A stretch of 48,398 nucleotides of DNA from an uncultured Myxococcales bacterium (GTDB lineage: Bacteria; Myxococcota_A; Polyangia; Polyangiales; Houyiibacteriaceae): contig CALCTH010000592.1 in the NCBI GenBank assembly GCA_937893795.1, forward strand, positions 1 to 48,398, in the 5' to 3' direction. This document shows, piece after piece, positions 42,818 to 48,398 of the stretch. Both the position numbers and the translations under genes were made by a program. The notes beneath the pieces were generated by a model, which was given only the letters and a program-made list of their open reading frames with translations, did not search any database and was not told the origin of the DNA. Every line of letters begins with the position of its first letter. Within the stretch, counting starts at the first letter, position 1.

Positions 42818-43275
42818 GGCGCCTCCGGTCGGAGCGGTACGGCACAGCGATGATGGAGCCGTCGTCCGACGGGCGCGGTTTCGTCGTGCGCGAGGTAGCG
42901 GACCGTAGCGAAGCGGCTCGTGGCGAGCTCCACGGCCACCACGTCGGCCAGCGCGGGATCGGCGGCGACGCGCCCGGCGACCTCGGCGCAGTGCGGCGCG
43001 GCCCCCGGCGTGCCCTGGACGGCGCGGCGGAGGGTCATCATGGACTGGAGCACCTCCCGGTTGCCCGCGCTGATCAGCGGGGGGAGAGGCCGTCGCGCTC
43101 CGCCCGCATCCACCCCGAGCGCATGCGTCACGTCTAGCAATGGCGAAGGGCGACCGAGGCTGAACATCGGGTAGTCGGAGAGCGGAAAGCTATCGACGGG
43201 CGGATCCCGCAGCGCCGGGCTCACCATGGCGGCGAGGAGCGCCAGGCTCACGGCGGCGGCGTAGGCGCGTTCCAT
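42814..43275 (-). CDS. Hypothetical protein, partner of the HTTM-like gene
   Basis: From ATG at 43275; N-terminal hydrophobic segment; PLSDYPMFSLGRPSP; overlaps the next gene by 4 nt. Confidence 0.65.
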   Translation of the reverse strand: MERAYAAAVSLALLAAMVSPALRDPPVDSFPLSDYPMFSLGRPSPLLDVTHALGVDAGGARRPLPPLISAGNREVLQSMMTLRRAVQGTPGAAPHCAEVAGRVAADPALADVVAVELATSRFATVRYLAHDETAPVGRRLHHRCAVPLRPEAP

Positions 43276-43483
43276 GCTCCGCTCCGTCGGGCCGGGGGCG
43301 GATACGTGACCGATCTCGGTCCACCAGATCGAGGTAACGCTGGCCTCGCCCGCGTCGTCCCCCAGGCGATGAGCGCGCCCGACCACCTGCCCCGAGGCAT
43401 GACGTGTTCTTCGGATTCTCCACGTGATTCCGGGCCCTTTCGCGTTGACGGGGCCCTCCTTCGGGAGCACGCTTGAGAGAGCC

Positions 43484-44095
43484 ATGGCCGGCCGTCCCCG
43501 CAGCTTCGACGAAGAACAGGTCCTCGACCGGGCCATGGAGATCTTCTGGCGCGACGGCTACGCCTCGGCATCGATGCAGGCGCTCCTCGCGCACATGGGC
43601 ATCAGCCGGCAGAGCCTCTACAACACCTTCGGGTGCAAGCGTCGCCTTTTCCTCCGGGCCCTCGACCGCTACATCTCCCTGAAGGCCGAGCCGATGCTCG
43701 CGCCCCTCGAGGCCGAGGACGCGGGCTTCGCCGCCATCGAGGACGTCTTCGCGCGGCTCGAAGCCGGCGCGCGGAGCGGATGCGTGCAGACGAAGCGCCC
43801 TTGCCTCATCGGCAAGACCTGCATGGAGCTCGTCGGCGACGACGCGGACGTGTCCGGGCGCGTGGAGGCGCACTTCCAGCGCATCACGGGTGCCTTTCAG
43901 CACGCGCTCGAGAACGCCGTCGAGCGCGCGGAGATCGCCCCCTGTGACGTCCCCGCGGTCGCCCGGCATCTCACGGCGACGCTCAACGGGCTCGGGCTCA
44001 TGCTCCAGGCCGGCGCCTGCGCCGACACGCTCGCCAGCGCGTCCGACGTGGCGCTCAGCGTGGTCCGGCGACCGGCGCAGGACCTGAGCGCCTGA
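43484..44095 (+). CDS. TetR-family transcriptional regulator
   Basis: MAGRPRSFDEEQVLDRAMEIFWRDGYASASMQALLAHMGISRQSLYNTFGCKRRLFLRAL. Confidence 0.93.
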   Translation: MAGRPRSFDEEQVLDRAMEIFWRDGYASASMQALLAHMGISRQSLYNTFGCKRRLFLRALDRYISLKAEPMLAPLEAEDAGFAAIEDVFARLEAGARSGCVQTKRPCLIGKTCMELVGDDADVSGRVEAHFQRITGAFQHALENAVERAEIAPCDVPAVARHLTATLNGLGLMLQAGACADTLASASDVALSVVRRPAQDLSA

Positions 44096-44125
44096 GCCGC
44101 GGAAGCTCGCCGCTCGCGTCGAAGC

Positions 44126-46141
44126 TCACGGCACGTAGAAGATCGGGCTCGTCCAGGAGCGCTCCTGGACGGTCCGCGGCGTCGTGTCCTCGCAGCAGAC
44201 GTCGAAGAGCTGGGCGTCCGGGTCGAAGGTTGCGCAATCGACGCCTTCGCTCAGGCAAAGGCGCTGGGTCCAGCGGCAGGTCGGGTTCTCGACCACGCGG
44301 GCGTAGTAGAAGGCGGGCAGGGCCGGATCGAAGTCCGGATCCGTCCACGTGCCGCAGAGCGTGGCGGCGCCGTCGCCCTCCGGCGTGCAGGTGGCGAGGT
44401 CGACGCTCGCGCCGTTCGCCGGATCGCCCGCCACCTCGATGACCTGCTCGAAGGTCTCGCCGGTCGCGTCCACCCAGCCCTTCACGATCTGGATCCGCTG
44501 GAGCGGCGCGCCGAGCGCGTCCTGGAGCGCCGAGGCGACGAAGGTCGGCGCGGCCCCGGCTGGCCCGCCGTCGAGTGTCCCGCCCATGGGCACGCCGTCC
44601 CGGTCGAAGGCCGGTACGTCGAAGGCGGCGCAGGCGTCCTCGGGGAGGCCGAAGCCCCCGAAGAAGCGCACCACGTGACGCGGCCCGCTCGTGGCGTAGG
44701 TCTCGCGCCGGCGCATGGCCTCGAAGAGCGCGTCGCGGGTGTTCTCCTCGGCCCAGACCACCGCCAGGCCGCCGGGTGACGCGGTGCGCTGGCTGAGCGT
44801 GATGCCGCCCGGCGGGTCCACGCGCTCCTCACCCGTGTCGTCGGTCGTGCCGACGTGCCCCTGCCACCCCGCCTCCTCCACGGCGCCGGGGATGGAGTTG
44901 TGCGTGTCCGACGAGCCGATGAAGCCGAGCTCGAACGGGTTCGCGCCCGTACGAACGCGCTCGGCGAGGCCGCGGCGGAGCGCGCCGCGCACGTAGTCCG
45001 AGGGCGGGATGCAGCCGTCGATGAAGCTGATGGCGTCGGGATCGCAGATGTTGGTGCAGCCCTCGGTGGGGTTCTCGGGATCTTCGCAGAGGTTCTCGTA
45101 GAAGATCTCGAAGTCGCAGAGCTCGTCCTCGCTGGCCAGCGGGTCGGCGATGCCGGTGACGCACTCCGACGAGCCCTTGTGCTGGTAGACCTCGACCAGG
45201 GGCTCGAGGGCTTGCCGCCGGGCGCTGAAGGCCGCGTCGTAGGCCTCACCGCTCTCCGTGAGCGGGTTGAACATCTCACCCACGGCCTGGTTGGAGTTGT
45301 GCGGGATGGCGAGCACGTCGCACTCCTCGTCCGCCAGGCACACGGCCTCGAGGGCGTCCCAAAGCTCTTCCGGCGTGCCGTGCGTGAGGAAGCTGAAGGG
45401 GGCTTCGGGCACCGTCGTATTCCGGAAAATCACGTTCCGGTGGATGGACTGCCCGAGCCCCCGGGCGCCGGTCCATTCGTAGCCGATGAAGGTCGTGAAG
45501 CTGCAGTCCTCGCTTCGGTCGTAGAACTCCTCCGCGGCGTTCACCGTGTCTTCCCAGGAGTCGCAGAGCCCTTGGTTGCAGGCGGCGGGGTTCGTGACGC
45601 AGACGCGCGGCGTCTCCCGGACGGTGAGCGCGAGGGTGAAGTCGACGCCGAAGTTCGCCCCCTCGGGGTCGGCCGCCCGGTACTGCTGGCACGTGCCCGA
45701 CTCGTAGCCCGGGGAGCTCGGGTCCGTGCAGATGGTCGTCGGTCCGAGGAGCACGGCGTGGTCCGTGACCGCCGCGAAGTCCAGGGGGCGGGCGAGCTGC
45801 ACGGAGCGGGCGGCGTTGCCGGCGTCGTCGTAGGGCGGGAGATCGATGGCCTCGCCGCGGGCGAAGCGGTAGGCGTCCGCGGGTCCCGTGCGTACGTCGT
45901 AGGCGGCAGCGTCGAAGGAGTAGCGCGTGTGGACGTGCAGGTCGCCGAAGAAAGGCCGCCGCGCGGGATCACGGTCGCGACATGCGGCGCGGTCGTCGGG
46001 GCGCGGGGGCAGGAGCCCGGCGCCGTCCTTGGGCTCGATTCGCGCGTCGGGTATCGCCGCGTCGGCCGGCTCGTCGTCCGCGCCGCCCGCGTCACAGGCC
46101 GTCAGGAGGAGGAGGGCTGCGAGGCAGCGGGAGGGGCGCAC
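44126..46141 (-). CDS. DUF3604-domain lipoprotein (PHP-like)
   Basis: LLLLTAC lipobox; FFGDLHVHTRYSFDAAAYD; DFAAVTDHAVLLG; GFIGSSDTHNSIPGAVEEAGWQGHVG; WAEENTRDALFEAMRRRETYATSGPR. Confidence 0.88.
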   Translation of the reverse strand: MRPSRCLAALLLLTACDAGGADDEPADAAIPDARIEPKDGAGLLPPRPDDRAACRDRDPARRPFFGDLHVHTRYSFDAAAYDVRTGPADAYRFARGEAIDLPPYDDAGNAARSVQLARPLDFAAVTDHAVLLGPTTICTDPSSPGYESGTCQQYRAADPEGANFGVDFTLALTVRETPRVCVTNPAACNQGLCDSWEDTVNAAEEFYDRSEDCSFTTFIGYEWTGARGLGQSIHRNVIFRNTTVPEAPFSFLTHGTPEELWDALEAVCLADEECDVLAIPHNSNQAVGEMFNPLTESGEAYDAAFSARRQALEPLVEVYQHKGSSECVTGIADPLASEDELCDFEIFYENLCEDPENPTEGCTNICDPDAISFIDGCIPPSDYVRGALRRGLAERVRTGANPFELGFIGSSDTHNSIPGAVEEAGWQGHVGTTDDTGEERVDPPGGITLSQRTASPGGLAVVWAEENTRDALFEAMRRRETYATSGPRHVVRFFGGFGLPEDACAAFDVPAFDRDGVPMGGTLDGGPAGAAPTFVASALQDALGAPLQRIQIVKGWVDATGETFEQVIEVAGDPANGASVDLATCTPEGDGAATLCGTWTDPDFDPALPAFYYARVVENPTCRWTQRLCLSEGVDCATFDPDAQLFDVCCEDTTPRTVQERSWTSPIFYVP

Positions 46142-46212
46142 CCGGCAGTTGTAGCGGCATGGCGCCGCCTTCGCACCCTTGCGCAGGTCGGTGCGGCTGG
46201 TACCTGGCCTGC

Positions 46213-47010
46213 ATGCGACGCCTCGCTCCGCTGCTCGTGCTCACCGTGGCCTGCACCTCCGGCGCGTCCGGGACGGAGGAGGTGCAGACCGTCGAGGTCG
46301 ACGACGTGGCCCGCGCCGCGCCCGACGCGCCCACGCCACGGGAGGCTCCGGCCGCGCCCGAGGCTGCCGCGGCCAGGGCCGAGGCTCCGCCGCTCCCGGC
46401 GCCGAGCACCCCGACGACGCACGCGGCTCCGGAGGTCGCGACGGCCACGGCCGCGCCCGTGGTGGGAAGCTGGGTCCGCTACCGCCTCGATTGGCGGGCC
46501 GGGGGGCGCTCCTTCACCGAGTATCGCCTCGTCGGCCGCGAGGGCGAGTCGCTCGCCGTGGAGGTCACGGACCATCGTGACGAGGGCACCCGGCACGTCC
46601 GCCTCGAGGTGGTCCCGAACGATGGGCCCGCGGGGCACCGACTGGTGAGCCTGGCCTTCAAGAACGCGCGGGGCGTCGAGCACGTGCCGCCGCGCCTCCT
46701 CGCGACCTTCGGCCCCATGCTCCAGCAATGGCTGGGCATGCTCTTTCCGGCCAGCCTCGAGGGCACGGAGCGCGAGACCGTGGAGGTGCCGGCGGGGACC
46801 TTCGAGGGAAGCGCGAAGGTCCAGCGGGAGATGAGCTACCAGGGCGTGACCCTCACGGCGGACGTGTGGCTCCACCCGGCGGTGCCGCTCACGGGCATGG
46901 TGCGCTTCACGGGGCGCGGTGAGAACGGCGAGCCCACGGCGCGCGGTGCAGGGCACCAGCTCGAGCTGATCGCCTTCGGCAACGAGGGGGCGGAGTCCGT
47001 TTTCGACTGA
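46213..47010 (+). CDS. Hypothetical lipoprotein
   Basis: From ATG at 46213; MRRLAPLLVLTVAC lipobox; Ala/Pro-rich linker then beta-rich domain. Confidence 0.75.
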   Translation: MRRLAPLLVLTVACTSGASGTEEVQTVEVDDVARAAPDAPTPREAPAAPEAAAARAEAPPLPAPSTPTTHAAPEVATATAAPVVGSWVRYRLDWRAGGRSFTEYRLVGREGESLAVEVTDHRDEGTRHVRLEVVPNDGPAGHRLVSLAFKNARGVEHVPPRLLATFGPMLQQWLGMLFPASLEGTERETVEVPAGTFEGSAKVQREMSYQGVTLTADVWLHPAVPLTGMVRFTGRGENGEPTARGAGHQLELIAFGNEGAESVFD

Positions 47011-47016
47011 GGGCGC

Positions 47017-47505
47017 TCAGTCGACGAGCGCGGCGCGGGCCACCCGGACGAGGTCCGCGGTTTGGGTCCGTGCGAAGTGCTCGGGTGCGTGGCGGGGACC
47101 CTCGAAGATGAGCTGGTCCTCGACCGTGACGAGGAAGCTGCCCCCTGCGCCGTCCGCGGCGAGTGAGGCCCAGCGTCGTTCTTCGGGGAGCGGGGGAAGG
47201 CGCTCGGGGCGGGCTCCGAGGCGCAATCGTGCCTCCGCCGCGACGGGGCGGAAGGAGACGGTGCGTACCGCGCCATCCTCCGGCGGGGACAGGGCTCTCA
47301 GCATGGCCTCGAAGGTCTCGGCGCGTTCGTCGCTCGCGGTTGCCGGATCGGGGAAGTCCGGCGCGATGGGCACGCTCGGCACGATCGCCGCGGGCACGCC
47401 GCGACGCTCGTCTGCGCGGTTCTCCCCGGCGGCCGGGCGGAGCGTGCCCTACGAGGCGCTGCACGCGCAAAGCACCCCCAGCATCGAGCACGCTGAGAAA
47501 CGCAT
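47017..47505 (-). pseudogene. Hypothetical lipoprotein interrupted by an in-frame TAG (47449-47451); alternatively a GTG-initiated 127-aa CDS 47017-47397
   Basis: Same frame upstream reads MRFSACSMLGVLCACSAS*GTLRPAAGENRADERRG(V/M)PAAIVPSVPIAPDFPDP... Confidence 0.5.
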
Positions 47506-47547
47506 ACGGGGACCGTGCCAGGCGGTCCGCGCTCCGCGCAGGGCCGA

Positions 47548-48346
47548 TCAGTGACCGAGCTGCGCCCAGCGTGAGCGGCTCAGCCGAGGGCCGAAGCGGG
47601 GGGCGCCGACGTTGCCGGCCATCAGCAGGCGGACCACGCGCCAGCGGTGACCGGCGAAGGGGGCCAGGAGCGCGAGCAGGCGCGCGGCGCCCGCGCGCGC
47701 GATGCCCTCCATGACCCAGGCGAGGACGTTCGGTAGGTGGTAGTCGCCTTCGGGGAGCGCGTCGGCGTCGCCGAGGGCGAGGCCCGCGACCATGTCGACG
47801 GTCCAGGGGCCCACGCCGGGGATGGCGGCGAGGGCGGCCCGGGCCTCGGTCAGGGGCGCGTCGCGGAATGCGTCGATGCGCGCGGCCTGCTTGGCACAGC
47901 GGCGAATGGTCTCGGCGCGCTTCCGCTCGACGCCGGCGGGGTGGTAGTCCGCGTAGCCGAGGGCGCTCGTGGAGGCGACGCAGCTTGGCGGCGGCGCGGG
48001 CGGGCGCGACGTCGGGGTCGAAGGTTTCCGGGCGGTCGGCCACGCCGAGAACGCGCGGCGCCTCCCGGACGGCCCAGGACGCCCCCGGGCCCCATGCGCG
48101 GGCCCGGGCGGTGCCCGGGGCCTTTCCGGCCTGTACGACGAGCGTCGCCGGTCCCTCGGGCGTACGCGTCGCGTGCCACACGCGACCTGTCTCGAAGCGA
48201 AACGTCGGGTCGTGGGTGCCGATGCGAAGCAGCCGGAGCGTCCCGACCACGTCGACGCCCCCGGGAATCGCGACGCGCGCATCGGCATCGCCCGCGGGCA
48301 CGGGCACTCGCGCTGTCATCCGCGCCCACGCCGGCCCTTCGCCCAC
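47548..48346 (-). pseudogene. AlkA-like DNA-3-methyladenine glycosylase remnant with internal deletion plus frameshift
   Basis: N-terminal frame ...THDPTFRFETGRVWHATRTPEGPATLVVQ...ARAWGPGASWAVREAPRVLGVADRPETFDPDVAPARAAAKLRRLHERPRLR; C-terminal in a different frame LGYADYHPAGVERKRAETIRRCAKQ...IPGVGPWTVDMVAGLALGDADALPEGDYHLP. Confidence 0.7.
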
Positions 48347-48380
48347 GTGGTTCGTCCACGTCCACGTGGTTCGTCCACGT
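48343..48380. repeat. Two tandem 19-nt units CCACGTGGTTCGTCCACGT (plus partial third)
   Basis: Read directly at the right window edge. Confidence 0.85.
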
Positions 48381-48398
48381 CCACGCCGAATCGACGCG

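Overview
GC-rich chromosomal window whose gene content and style look like a myxobacterium or related delta-proteobacterium (inferred from content only). The left part is housekeeping: RsmE/PrmA methyltransferases, a baeRF-like protein, homoserine dehydrogenase, a bactofilin, and an ATP synthase operon atpF'-F-H-A-G-D-C without atpB/atpE. The centre (~14.77-32.74 kb) is the most striking part. It looks like a dedicated beta-1,3-glucan (laminarin-type) utilisation locus with no SusC/SusD. It encodes a giant secreted glycosidase apparently fused to an outer-membrane beta-barrel, three lipoproteins, a ROK regulator, GH16-, GH17- and GH128-type glucanases, a second TIM-barrel glycosidase with a C-terminal domain shared with one of the lipoproteins, a large cytoplasmic disaccharide/oligoglucan phosphorylase-like protein, and a GPH/MelB-type transporter whose reading frame is broken at a G homopolymer. 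The right part carries a TPR-kinase-pseudokinase, RNase III, a two-component system, GST, SDR, DTW, rhomboid, VOC, HTTM-like, TetR and DUF3604 proteins. It ends with an amber-interrupted lipoprotein and an internally deleted AlkA-like glycosylase. All family calls come from reading motifs; no database search was run.
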